Positions 41,225 through 50,101 of a stretch of DNA of 64,000 nucleotides are shown here, piece after piece. Under the pieces are notes generated by a model, which made no database searches, was not told the DNA's origin, and worked only from the letters and a program-made list of their open reading frames with translations. How positions within the stretch are numbered: position 1 is the stretch's first letter; each line of letters begins with the position of its first letter. Origin of the DNA: Limnohabitans sp. G3-2 (lineage in GTDB: Bacteria; Pseudomonadota; Gammaproteobacteria; Burkholderiales; Burkholderiaceae_C); the NCBI RefSeq assembly GCF_002778275.1, contig NZ_NESG01000002.1, positions 310,001 through 374,000 of the forward strand, given 5' to 3'. The position numbers and the translations under genes are program-made.

Positions 41225-42550
41225 ATGACCACCAAGACCGTTTCTCGTGACCAATTTCCCAAAGATTTCAAGTGGGGCGTCGCCACATCCTCCTTTCAAA
41301 TTGAAGGCGCACATGACAGCGATGGCAAAGGCCCATCGATTTGGGACACCTTTTGTGCGACAGAAGGAAAAATTGCAGATGCAAGCAACGGGCATGTGGC
41401 TTGCGAACATTACACGCGGTGGCCAGAAGACGTCGATTTGATCGCTCGTTTGGGTGTCAATGCCTACCGTTTTTCGATGTCTTGGCCGCGTGTCCAGCCC
41501 GATGGGCAAGGGGCATGGAATGAAGCGGGTTTTGCCTTTTACGACCAATTGATCACGGCCCTTGAAGAGCGCGGCATTGAACGGCACCTGACCTTGAACC
41601 ATTGGGACTTGCCGCAGTCGTTGCAAGACCAAGGAGGCTGGGCCAACCGGGATGTGTGTGGCCATTTCACGCGGTACGCCACCGAGGTGGCTCGGCGGTT
41701 TGGGCACCGGGTCCACAGCATTTGCACCCACAACGAGCCGTGGGTGATCGCCATTCTGGGCTATGAGCAGGGCATTTTTGCGCCAGGCATCCAGTCCAGA
41801 AGCCAGGCCATGCAGGCGGTGCACCATTTGTTGCTCAGTCACGGCATGGCATTACAAGCCATGCGCGGCCTGGGACTCGCGACCCCCATGGGGATTGTGT
41901 TGAACCTGTCACCCATTTACCCGGCCAGCGATGACCCCAAGGACGTGGCCAAGGCCAAATTGGACGATGGCCTGATCCTGCGCTTGTACATGGATGCTTT
42001 GTACAAAGGCGTTTACCCACAGGATGTGATCGACCACTTGGGGAGCGACGCGCCGCAATTGCAAGCGGGTGACCTGGCCACCATGGCGCAAAGCAACGAT
42101 TTTTTAGGGGTCAATTACTACACACGGAATTTTTCTTCGAGTGGCAATCCTTGGGATGTCACCAGCACAGGCAATGCCGTGACCGATATGGGCTGGGAGG
42201 TTTACCCCCAAGGCTTGACCGAATTGCTGTGCCGTTTGCACACCGATTACCACCCTCAAGGGTTGTGGGTTACCGAAAACGGGGCGGCCTTCAAAGACCA
42301 GATGGTCAACGGTGAAGTCAATGACCCCCAGCGATTGGCTTACATCCGCGACCACATTGCCGCAACGCACGACGCCATCCAGCAAGGTGTGCCTGTAGGG
42401 GCTTACTTTGCATGGAGCCTGATGGATAACTTTGAATGGGCCAGTGGATACGCCAAGCGTTTTGGCTTGGTGCATGTTGATTTTGAGACACAAAAAAGGA
42501 CTTTCAAGAACAGCGCCTTGTGGTACCAAAAATTTTTAGCTGGGAAATAA
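41225..42550 (+). CDS. GH1 beta-glucosidase
   Basis: 441 residues from the ATG at 41225; a TTG four codons earlier is possible. Family GH1 marks: Phe-x-Trp-Gly-Val-Ala-Thr-Ser-Ser-Phe-Gln-Ile-Glu-Gly-Ala at the start, the acid/base Glu171 in Thr-His-Asn-Glu-Pro-Trp, and the nucleophile Glu351 in Val-Thr-Glu-Asn-Gly-Ala. There is no signal peptide, so it works in the cytoplasm on imported beta-glucosides, releasing glucose. Within this locus it should finish degradation of laminari-oligosaccharides. Confidence 0.95.
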   Translation: MTTKTVSRDQFPKDFKWGVATSSFQIEGAHDSDGKGPSIWDTFCATEGKIADASNGHVACEHYTRWPEDVDLIARLGVNAYRFSMSWPRVQPDGQGAWNEAGFAFYDQLITALEERGIERHLTLNHWDLPQSLQDQGGWANRDVCGHFTRYATEVARRFGHRVHSICTHNEPWVIAILGYEQGIFAPGIQSRSQAMQAVHHLLLSHGMALQAMRGLGLATPMGIVLNLSPIYPASDDPKDVAKAKLDDGLILRLYMDALYKGVYPQDVIDHLGSDAPQLQAGDLATMAQSNDFLGVNYYTRNFSSSGNPWDVTSTGNAVTDMGWEVYPQGLTELLCRLHTDYHPQGLWVTENGAAFKDQMVNGEVNDPQRLAYIRDHIAATHDAIQQGVPVGAYFAWSLMDNFEWASGYAKRFGLVHVDFETQKRTFKNSALWYQKFLAGK

Positions 42551-42551
42551 A

Positions 42552-43634
42552 GTGGCATCGATCGAACTCAAAGGCGTCACCAAACAATTTGGTGAAACGG
42601 TGGTCATTCCCGGATTGGATTTGGCGGTCCAGGACGGTGAATTCATGGTTTTTGTGGGACCTTCGGGCTGCGGTAAATCCACCATGCTGCGCATGATCGC
42701 CGGTCTTGAAACGCTGACCGGCGGCAGCATCCACATCGGTGGCCAAGACGTCAGTGCCAAAGGGCCTTCTGAGCGCGGCGCCGCGATGGTCTTCCAAAGC
42801 TATGCGCTGTACCCGCACATGACCGTGGAAGAAAACATGGGTTTTGGTCTGCGCATGTCGGGCAGCTCCAAAACGGACACCGCCAAATTGGTGAACGAAA
42901 CAGCGCAGCGCTTGCAGCTGACGCCCTTGCTCAAGCGTTACCCCAAGCAGCTGTCTGGCGGTCAACGCCAGCGCGTGGCCATTGGCCGAGCCATTGTGCG
43001 CAGACCTTGCGTGTTTTTGTTTGACGAGCCCCTGTCGAACCTGGACGCCTCTTTGCGGGTGCAAATGCGCATCGAGTTGGCCAAGCTGCACGCCGACTTG
43101 AAAACCACCATGATCTACGTCACGCACGACCAGACGGAAGCCATGACGCTGGGCAACAGGATCGCCGTGTTCAACCAAGGCCGGATTGAGCAGGTGGGCG
43201 CGCCGATGGATTTGTACCGCAGGCCTGACAACCGATTTGTGGCTGAATTTTTGGGGTCACCCAAGATCAATCTGTTGCCCTATCAGTGGAGCGGGCCTTC
43301 GCTGGCACTGCGTGTTGGCGCTGAAACGCTCAGGGTCGACCCACTCACGGCCAGCGCGCGGCAAGAACAGTTCGCCAAAGGCGCACACCTTGGCATTCGA
43401 CCGGAATTCATGGAGGTGACGACCGACGACCGTGGTCTTCCTGGCGTGGTCGAGTTTCTTGAGAACTTGGGCGATGTGATGGTGGTGTACGCCAAGGTCG
43501 AGGGATTGGCTGAGCCGGTTCGCATCAAGGTGCGGCCAGATGCCCTGAAGTCTGATGTGGGCCAACGCATCGGTTTATTGCCAGACTGGTCTGGCGCGCT
43601 GATTTTTGGATCAGATGGTCAAAGAATTTCCTGA
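42552..43634 (+). CDS. sugar ABC transporter ATP-binding protein (MalK/UgpC type)
   Basis: 360 residues with a GTG start one base after the GH1 stop. Walker A is Gly-Pro-Ser-Gly-Cys-Gly-Lys-Ser-Thr (~36-44), the signature is Leu-Ser-Gly-Gly-Gln-Arg-Gln-Arg, and Walker B is Val-Phe-Leu-Phe-Asp-Glu-Pro-Leu-Ser-Asn-Leu-Asp. A C-terminal TOBE-type regulatory domain (~240-350) completes the usual MalK length. It powers the transporter encoded just upstream. Confidence 0.95.
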   Translation: MASIELKGVTKQFGETVVIPGLDLAVQDGEFMVFVGPSGCGKSTMLRMIAGLETLTGGSIHIGGQDVSAKGPSERGAAMVFQSYALYPHMTVEENMGFGLRMSGSSKTDTAKLVNETAQRLQLTPLLKRYPKQLSGGQRQRVAIGRAIVRRPCVFLFDEPLSNLDASLRVQMRIELAKLHADLKTTMIYVTHDQTEAMTLGNRIAVFNQGRIEQVGAPMDLYRRPDNRFVAEFLGSPKINLLPYQWSGPSLALRVGAETLRVDPLTASARQEQFAKGAHLGIRPEFMEVTTDDRGLPGVVEFLENLGDVMVVYAKVEGLAEPVRIKVRPDALKSDVGQRIGLLPDWSGALIFGSDGQRIS

Positions 43635-43652
43635 GTTGAAGGATCGAGCATC

Positions 43653-45914
43653 ATGAATATTTACCAATGGGTAGGCGCTGTTTTGAGTGTGAGCATGAGC
43701 TTGGCCAGCCAAGCTGCCGATGTCGTGCAGCGAGGCTCAGGGGCTTGGCGCACGCAAGTCAGTTCGGCGGACAACCCTGTGCCTGCCGCACCGTTTCGTA
43801 CCCCAGCCATGTTGGAGCGGGCAGCGCCCACCAACCAGTGGTATTCATCCGTCATGTTCACACGGTGGTCGGAGGTGCTGCATGCGGTCCCTTTAACGGC
43901 CAAAGCCAGCGCCAAGGGCCTTGAAGTCGGGTTCCCACAAAAAACTGTGGTTCCCACTGAGCGCAAGGACGTTGAAATTCTTTACCCCCACAAGGCGGAC
44001 GTCACACTGCGCCCTTTGGGTTTTCAGCCCACAGCAGCGCTGCTGGCCGGGCATTCGGATTGGGCCGTCGACATCGCCTTTGAGCTTGAAAAGAGCAGCA
44101 TGGTGACCACGCTGGCGCATGGCAGTCCCTTTGTTTATGCCCAACTCTCCCAGGGCGATTTGTCCTTGGATTTGGCGACTTCTTTGACCGGCCGATTGTG
44201 GCCAGCCGATCCGCGTGTGTTGTTGCTCAGCGACGCCATCAAGACCTATGCCGCATTTGCACCCACTGGGGCGCAATGGGTGCAGGCGGGTCCTTCGTGG
44301 CATCTGCGATTGCCTGCAGACCGGCGATATGCATCGCTGGCCATCTTGCCCAATGACCAAGACAGCACCATCCGAGAATTTTTGGCGCAGGCGTACAGCC
44401 ACATTGTGGAGACGCGGGCGGAGTACCGCGTGGATCGGCAAAAGAGCGAGGTGATCACCAGCTTCAAGGTCAAGACGCGCACGATGGAGGGGCCCGAAGG
44501 CACAGGCATGGTGGGTTTGTACCCCCACCATTGGCACCAAAATTCAGCGCTCCCCCCCAAATCGGTGGGCAGTTTGGGCAGCATCCGAGGGGATATACGC
44601 CTGTTTGCCAGCAGCAGTTTTGAAACCCGGTACCGGCATACCGGCTTTGTGCCTCAATGGCCAGGCGTCCAGGATGCCGTTCAAAGCAAAGCCATCCTGG
44701 GCAACCTGTCCAAGGAGGCCAGGCGGGCGCGCCGGATGATGCTCGAAATCGGTCAAGGGCCTTATTGGCAGGGCAAAGGCCTGCAGCGCATCAGCCAACT
44801 CATGGGCGTGGCTGACGCAGAAGGCGATGTGAAAACCCGCGACGAGTTGCTGTCGCTGGTGAAAGGCCGTTTTGAAGAGTGGCTGTCTGGGCAAAGCAAG
44901 CGCACTTATTTTCACTACAGCCCCACGCTGGGCACCGTGGTCAGCTATCCAGAAGAGTACGACGCGGTCAAGGACATGAACGACCACCATTTTCATTATG
45001 GTTACTGGATACGGGCTGCAGCCGATATTGGACTGCGTGACCCGCAATGGATCAAGCCCGAACGTTGGGGCGGCATGATCGACCTGCTGGTGGCCGACAT
45101 CGCCACCGCAGAGCGCGGGCGAAAGGACTTTCCGTACCTGCGCAACTTTGACCCTTATGAGGGGCACTCATGGGCCTCGGGTGTGGCACTCTCGCCAGAC
45201 GGCAACAACCAGGAGTCATCCTCTGAAGCCATCAATGCCTGGGCTGGCTTGATGTTGTGGGGCGCCTTGCAAGGGAGGCCAGAACTGGTTGAATTGGGCA
45301 CCTATCTGTATGCCACAGAGATCCAGGCCATCAACCATTATTGGTTTGACATCCATGGTTTGACTTTGCCCAAGGAGTACCAGAACGTTGAAGTGAGCAT
45401 GTTGTTTGGCGGCAAGCTGGCGCACAACACCTGGTGGATTGACGAACCGCGCCAAATCCACGGCATCAACCTGCTGCCCCTGAGTGCGAGCTCGACCTAT
45501 CTGGCCGAAAGCCCAGCCTTCGTGCACAAAAACATGGCGGCGCTGGACAACGAGATCAAGATTTACGAAGGCCGAGGCAAACGCGCCAAACCCCATGACA
45601 TCTGGCAAGACCTGTTTGCCAAATACGTGGCCTTGGTGGACCCGGCCAAAGGCCGTGCACGGTGGGACGAATGGGGGTCCGTCGAGCTGGGCGATACACG
45701 CACCCATGCGCAGCATTGGCTCGCATTCTTGGAGGGGACGGGTGCCCCGGATCTGGGTGTGACGGCAGACACCCATTTTTATGCGGTGTTCAAGCATGCC
45801 AACAAGGGCAAGACCTACCTGGTTTTCAATCCAGACCCGCAAGCCCGCACGGTGCGGTTCAGCGATGGCGTGTCTGTGCAGGCAGCCCCTGGCAAGCTCA
45901 CGGTTCAACGTTGA
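43653..45914 (+). CDS. GH81 endo-1,3-beta-glucanase
   Basis: 753 residues with a signal peptide of ~22 residues (Ala-Ser-Gln-Ala-Ala). GH81 hallmarks: Pro-Thr-Asn-Gln-Trp-Tyr-Ser-Ser near residue 58, His-His-Phe-His-Tyr-Gly-Tyr-Trp near 445, Gly-His-Ser-Trp-Ala-Ser-Gly near 505, and Asp-Gly-Asn-Asn-Gln-Glu-Ser-Ser-Ser-Glu-Ala near 515, which carries the proposed catalytic glutamates. The family cleaves internal bonds of laminarin and similar beta-1,3-glucans. It is last in the transporter operon, 18 bases after the ATPase gene. Confidence 0.93.
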   Translation: MNIYQWVGAVLSVSMSLASQAADVVQRGSGAWRTQVSSADNPVPAAPFRTPAMLERAAPTNQWYSSVMFTRWSEVLHAVPLTAKASAKGLEVGFPQKTVVPTERKDVEILYPHKADVTLRPLGFQPTAALLAGHSDWAVDIAFELEKSSMVTTLAHGSPFVYAQLSQGDLSLDLATSLTGRLWPADPRVLLLSDAIKTYAAFAPTGAQWVQAGPSWHLRLPADRRYASLAILPNDQDSTIREFLAQAYSHIVETRAEYRVDRQKSEVITSFKVKTRTMEGPEGTGMVGLYPHHWHQNSALPPKSVGSLGSIRGDIRLFASSSFETRYRHTGFVPQWPGVQDAVQSKAILGNLSKEARRARRMMLEIGQGPYWQGKGLQRISQLMGVADAEGDVKTRDELLSLVKGRFEEWLSGQSKRTYFHYSPTLGTVVSYPEEYDAVKDMNDHHFHYGYWIRAAADIGLRDPQWIKPERWGGMIDLLVADIATAERGRKDFPYLRNFDPYEGHSWASGVALSPDGNNQESSSEAINAWAGLMLWGALQGRPELVELGTYLYATEIQAINHYWFDIHGLTLPKEYQNVEVSMLFGGKLAHNTWWIDEPRQIHGINLLPLSASSTYLAESPAFVHKNMAALDNEIKIYEGRGKRAKPHDIWQDLFAKYVALVDPAKGRARWDEWGSVELGDTRTHAQHWLAFLEGTGAPDLGVTADTHFYAVFKHANKGKTYLVFNPDPQARTVRFSDGVSVQAAPGKLTVQR

Positions 45915-45943
45915 TTTTTTGGCAAACCAAGGGTAAATGCCAG

Positions 45944-46005
45944 TTGATTGGAAGATCAGGGCGTTTTTTAATCTCGGCATGAAAGCGGTTTCAGAAAGCG
46001 CTTTC
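45944..46005 (+). promoter_or_regulatory. sigma70 promoter and tandem LacI-family operators
   Basis: TTGATT (45944-45949), a 17-base spacer and TTTAAT (45967-45972) form a good promoter. Downstream of the start site lie an imperfect copy GAAAGCGGTTTC (45981-45992) and a perfect palindrome GAAAGCGCTTTC (45994-46005), which has the same core as the operator at 38178. Confidence 0.72.
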
Positions 46006-46038
46006 AGGCTACCTCAATTTTTTCAACAGGAGACTGAC

Positions 46039-46785
46039 ATGGCAAATCTTCGCATGGGTTACATCGGCAAATCTTTCAGCATGGGCATTCTGGGCATCGT
46101 AGGCACATTGGTGGCTTGCGGTGGTGGGGGTATTACCAGTACGGAGGCAAGTGTGGCGACTCCACCATCTCCCTATATTTTGTTTGCCTCTTCTTTCTTG
46201 GGTAAGGCTGGAGCAAGTGGTAATCCTTGGGTGATTTCTGGCGAGGGTGGTGATGTGTACTCCTTCGAAAGCGCAGGCTTTGCTTACAACTGGGGCCTCC
46301 AAAACGACGCCGCACGCATTGAGCGCCAAGCGGTTGGCAATCAGTACGCTCATAGCGCGGCAATCACAAGTGCGGATTACTTTGGTTTTTCGTTCAAAGC
46401 ACCTGCAAATGGCACTGTGAATGCGTCGCAGTCAGGTACCTTGGTAATTTCTATGGGTAACGGTGCGGCGTCCAACGTCAATAGTCACAACACTTTTGTG
46501 ATTGATATTCAAGGCGGCACCCAAGACTCATCAACTTACGCATGGTCGAACCAATGTTCTGTAGACCAAGTGTTGGACAACTCAACGAATAACACTTACG
46601 GGTTGAAGACATACCGCATTGCACTGAGTGGCCTCACCTGCAGCGCTGGCACATTGGCTGCGCTCAAGGCAGACATCAAGCAGATATCCGTCAAAGTTGT
46701 GGGCGGGAAAGAACCAACTAAAGATTCTTCTACTGCAAACAACAGCACACTGATGCAGGTGAGCTACATCGGTTTTGCACTGTAA
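46039..46785 (+). CDS. lipoprotein of unknown family in the glucan locus
   Basis: 248 residues from the ATG preceded by CAGGAGA. The signal ends in a lipobox Leu-Val-Ala-Cys (Cys27), followed by Gly-Gly-Gly-Gly. The mature part is rich in Ser, Asn, Thr and aromatic residues with short alternating hydrophobic strands, suggesting a beta-sandwich, and has two further cysteines. Local GC content is lower than in its neighbours. No family is recognised. As first gene of a LacI-controlled operon with a porin and a GH16 enzyme, a role as a surface or periplasmic glucan-binding lipoprotein is plausible. Confidence 0.8.
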   Translation: MANLRMGYIGKSFSMGILGIVGTLVACGGGGITSTEASVATPPSPYILFASSFLGKAGASGNPWVISGEGGDVYSFESAGFAYNWGLQNDAARIERQAVGNQYAHSAAITSADYFGFSFKAPANGTVNASQSGTLVISMGNGAASNVNSHNTFVIDIQGGTQDSSTYAWSNQCSVDQVLDNSTNNTYGLKTYRIALSGLTCSAGTLAALKADIKQISVKVVGGKEPTKDSSTANNSTLMQVSYIGFAL

Positions 46786-46804
46786 TTGAAACGAAAAGGC
46801 CCAT

Positions 46805-48079
46805 ATGAAACTGATTGCTACCGTACTTACTGGTCTGTTGCCTTTGACTGCACTGGCTGTGGATTTTGGGCCTTTCACACTCACAGGTTTTGCAAAGATA
46901 GAGGCATCCCGCGCCTCCAACCAATGCAGCAATTGCCAGCTCAATGCCAACGAAGACAGGCACCGTCCTTGGGCCGACGCCTTGTCTCCCGGCGTGCCCT
47001 ACGGCACGTCGGGCGGTCACTTGACCTTGTTCCAACCTTATCTTGGCACCAAGGAATTTGATCTGGGTGGCGGTTTCAAGGTCAAAGGCTTGTTGAGTCA
47101 GCGCTGGCGTGATGGCAAGCAGGACATCGCAGGGGTGGTGTATGAAAAAAATGCCACCGTTTTGCACGAAGACTACGGTCTGGTACAGGTGGGTGCCTTT
47201 CCAACCCGAAGCTGGAGTTTGGCCGATTACCCTTATGGCACCAATCTCGGCATCTCAGACGCGTGGGCTTCCAGTGGCGCTGGCTATGGCTTGCTGACCC
47301 AGGCTGTGCGTTATGGATCACCGTTGTTGGATGTGTCAGGGGGCGATCTCTACCTTGAAGCCACCTACGATGCAGGTGACTCCAAAGCCAAGGTGCGTAC
47401 ACCTGCGCTTTTTGAATTGCATGCCAAGTATGTGAAAGGCCCCTGGATGGTCGATGCCGTGGCCCAATCCGCTAAAAACGGACAAGCCATGGCATGGGGA
47501 CATGGACCTTTCATCGGGGTGACCACCACAGATCCTTTTGAAGGAAATAGGGTCCAAGGCAACCAGCAATCTATCGTGATGCTGATGGCTCGTTACCAAT
47601 TAAATGCCAAGACAGATTTGTATGCAGGTGTCCGTCACAACCGTTGGAGTGGTAACAAAGCGGTGGTGACTGGCTACGTGGCTCCGAATGCTTTGTGGAA
47701 CAGCATGTTCAACGTTGATGGCGTAGACGCTGCAACCAACAAAGCCTACAGCGCCAGTTCAACCGATATCAGTTTGGGTGCTGTCTTCAGATTTGCGCCG
47801 AAGTGGAACGTCAACACAGGCATGGTTTATTTGGGCAAAGCCAGTACCCAAAACCCGGTTGACCGTGGCCAATCCAACACCATGCTGCTCAACACAGTCG
47901 GTGTCGGTTACGAAATCCAACCTGGCTTTTCGGTCTACGGCTTTACAGGCATGGTGAATTTTGGCAAGAAAGGTTTGGCGCCATTGAGCATGCCAGGTCA
48001 TGCTGCATTCACCGGTGTTGACTCGCGGGTGGCCAAGTCGGGCAACTGGATGGGGGCAGGCCTTGTTTACACCTTCTAA
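46805..48079 (+). CDS. outer-membrane porin-like protein of the glucan locus
   Basis: 424 residues with a signal peptide (cleavage near Ala-Leu-Ala-Val at ~18), many alternating amphipathic strands, and a C-terminal Val-Tyr-Thr-Phe, the terminal aromatic signal for Bam-dependent barrel insertion. A Cys-Ser-Asn-Cys pair lies close to the mature N-terminus. It does not look like the common Burkholderiales Gram-negative porin. Its place between a lipoprotein and a GH16 enzyme suggests uptake of beta-glucan oligosaccharides across the outer membrane. Confidence 0.8.
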   Translation: MKLIATVLTGLLPLTALAVDFGPFTLTGFAKIEASRASNQCSNCQLNANEDRHRPWADALSPGVPYGTSGGHLTLFQPYLGTKEFDLGGGFKVKGLLSQRWRDGKQDIAGVVYEKNATVLHEDYGLVQVGAFPTRSWSLADYPYGTNLGISDAWASSGAGYGLLTQAVRYGSPLLDVSGGDLYLEATYDAGDSKAKVRTPALFELHAKYVKGPWMVDAVAQSAKNGQAMAWGHGPFIGVTTTDPFEGNRVQGNQQSIVMLMARYQLNAKTDLYAGVRHNRWSGNKAVVTGYVAPNALWNSMFNVDGVDAATNKAYSASSTDISLGAVFRFAPKWNVNTGMVYLGKASTQNPVDRGQSNTMLLNTVGVGYEIQPGFSVYGFTGMVNFGKKGLAPLSMPGHAAFTGVDSRVAKSGNWMGAGLVYTF

Positions 48080-48080
48080 A

Positions 48081-48968
48081 GTGCTCAAGGGCATGTGGGC
48101 AGCAGGTTTGATGGCCACTATGGTCGCATGTGGTGGTGGTGGGGACTCGAGTCCCACCGCCCCCGCTCTGACATTGTCTAAACCCGACAGTTATGTCTTG
48201 AAGTGGTCAGATGAGTTCGACACGGTTGGAGCGCCTGGGTCTGCGTGGACTTATGACCTGGGATCGCCATTATTGGGGGGTACGGTTTGGGGTAACAGCG
48301 AGAAGCAGTACTACACCAGCGACGCTGCCAACGTGTCCGTTAGCAATGGCATGCTGACCATTCAGCCTGTGCAAGGCGTACCTTCCGGTGCGCCCACAGG
48401 TTATGGGTTGTTGGCGACCTCATCACGCATCAAGACGGATACCTCTGAGTACTACAACGCCCTGAACGCCACGCCCTATGGCTTTTATGAAATCAGGGCC
48501 AAAGTGCCTTGTGTGGCCGGTGCATGGCCTGCGATTTGGATGATGGGCCGAAATGGAGATTGGCCTGCACGAGGGGAAGTCGACATCATGGAATGGTTTG
48601 GGGGGGTTCAAGAGTTCAGGAATCAGCCCAATCAAGTCCAATCGGCCGTGCACACCACATACAACCATTGGGGAACTGTTGCTGGGCTTCTTTATGCAAA
48701 GCGTAATGTTGCCAATATGTGCAGTGAATTTCATCGCTTTCAACTGCATTGGACCGCTAACGAGATCTTGATCGGCGTGGACGAAGTTCCGACTTTTTCC
48801 TACAAAAAAGCCAGCAACGCGGGCACTGACAAATGGCCGTTTGACCAACCAGCCCATATTTTGCTGAACGTGGCCGTGGGGGGTAATTTAGGTGGTCCCG
48901 TGAATTTGAGTGACTTGCCTGCAATGGCACTGCAAGTGGACTACGTCAAAGTTTGGCAAAACCGATAG
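48081..48968 (+). CDS. GH16 beta-1,3-glucanase (laminarinase) lipoprotein
   Basis: 295 residues if the GTG next to the porin stop is used, which adds a lysine to the signal; an ATG at 48093 is the alternative. The signal ends with a lipobox Met-Val-Ala-Cys (Cys17), so the enzyme is membrane-anchored, probably at the cell surface or in the periplasm. The GH16 core has Trp-Ser-Asp-Glu-Phe, and the catalytic motif Glu166-Val-Asp168-Ile-Met-Glu171. The methionine in the motif is typical of laminarinases. It cleaves beta-1,3 (or mixed-link) glucans. Confidence 0.93.
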   Translation: MLKGMWAAGLMATMVACGGGGDSSPTAPALTLSKPDSYVLKWSDEFDTVGAPGSAWTYDLGSPLLGGTVWGNSEKQYYTSDAANVSVSNGMLTIQPVQGVPSGAPTGYGLLATSSRIKTDTSEYYNALNATPYGFYEIRAKVPCVAGAWPAIWMMGRNGDWPARGEVDIMEWFGGVQEFRNQPNQVQSAVHTTYNHWGTVAGLLYAKRNVANMCSEFHRFQLHWTANEILIGVDEVPTFSYKKASNAGTDKWPFDQPAHILLNVAVGGNLGGPVNLSDLPAMALQVDYVKVWQNR

Positions 48969-49010
48969 TCATCCATAATCTGGTTTTAATGAAATGAAAA
49001 TAAGTAGCGC

Positions 49011-50072
49011 ATGAGCATTGCATCCGAAAGTGATATGACTCATTCGCCTTCGCCCAGGCCGAATGGGGTCAAGTCACGCGCCACCCTCACCATGGTGGCC
49101 CAGCAAGCCGGTGTTTCCCCCAGCACCGTCTCGCGCATTCTCAATGGCACCGCTCAAGTCAGCGAAGAAAAACAAGCCTTGGTGAAATCGGTGATTGAGG
49201 CGTTGGGTTTTCGGCCTGACCCGGCCGCCAGGAGCTTGGCCGGTGGCCGCACGATGAGCATCGGCGTGCTGACCCAGTTCATCGACAGCCCCTATTACGG
49301 CGAAGCCTTGCGCGGTATTGAAGACGAGTTGCACAAGGCCAACTATGTGCCTTTGTTTGTCAGCGGACACTGGAACGAGTCCGAAGAGAAAAACCGCCTG
49401 TTCATGCTGCAAGAGCGCAAGGTCGACGGCATCATCGTTTTGACAGGCAAGTTGGCCGATGAGACATTGGTTGAAATGGCGGCCAAGATTCCTGTGGTGG
49501 TCACGGGCAGACGCCTGAGTGCCCCCAATTTGTTCAGCATCGACTTTGACAACTCCGAAGGCGCGTGTCTCGCTGTGCGCCACCTGCATGCTTTGGGACA
49601 CCACCGCGTGGCGTTCATTTCAGGGCCTTTGGATCACCCAGATGCCACCCAGCGCCTGCAAGGGTATCGGGATGAAGTACAGCGCAAAAATATGGCGGTG
49701 GACGACACCTTGGTGGTCTACAGCGATTACCAAGAGTCTGGGGGCTTTCGGGCCATGAATGATTTGCTGTCCACCCGTGTGCAGTTCACTGCGGTGATCG
49801 CTGCCAACGACCAGATGGCTTATGGCGCACGCTTGGCACTGCACCGCGCTGGTTTGCGTGTGCCTGAAGATGTCTCGTTGTTGGGTTTTGACGACCTGCC
49901 GCATTCGGCGTTCACCTTGCCACCGCTCACGTCCGTCAGGCAGTCGGTCTACGAAATCGGGACATCGGCGGCCAAAGCCATGTTTGACTTGTTGAACAAA
50001 ATCAACCCGCCATCTCGTTTGGTCGAGGCGGAATTGGTGGTGCGGGAATCCACGCGCATCTTCAGGCGCTGA
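49011..50072 (+). CDS. LacI family transcriptional regulator of the glucan locus
   Basis: 353 residues. After a short Ser-rich lead comes the LacI helix-turn-helix with Thr-Met-Val-Ala-Gln-Gln-Ala-Gly-Val-Ser-Pro-Ser-Thr-Val-Ser-Arg-Ile-Leu-Asn-Gly, then a hinge and a periplasmic-binding-protein-like sugar domain with Asp-Asp-Leu-Pro near 295. It lies 42 bases after the GH16 gene. It is the best candidate to bind the palindromes at 38178 and 45994 and to release them when a glucan-derived sugar is bound. Confidence 0.93.
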   Translation: MSIASESDMTHSPSPRPNGVKSRATLTMVAQQAGVSPSTVSRILNGTAQVSEEKQALVKSVIEALGFRPDPAARSLAGGRTMSIGVLTQFIDSPYYGEALRGIEDELHKANYVPLFVSGHWNESEEKNRLFMLQERKVDGIIVLTGKLADETLVEMAAKIPVVVTGRRLSAPNLFSIDFDNSEGACLAVRHLHALGHHRVAFISGPLDHPDATQRLQGYRDEVQRKNMAVDDTLVVYSDYQESGGFRAMNDLLSTRVQFTAVIAANDQMAYGARLALHRAGLRVPEDVSLLGFDDLPHSAFTLPPLTSVRQSVYEIGTSAAKAMFDLLNKINPPSRLVEAELVVRESTRIFRR

Positions 50073-50101
50073 ACCACGCGCCCTTAAGCATTCCAACGCA
50101 C

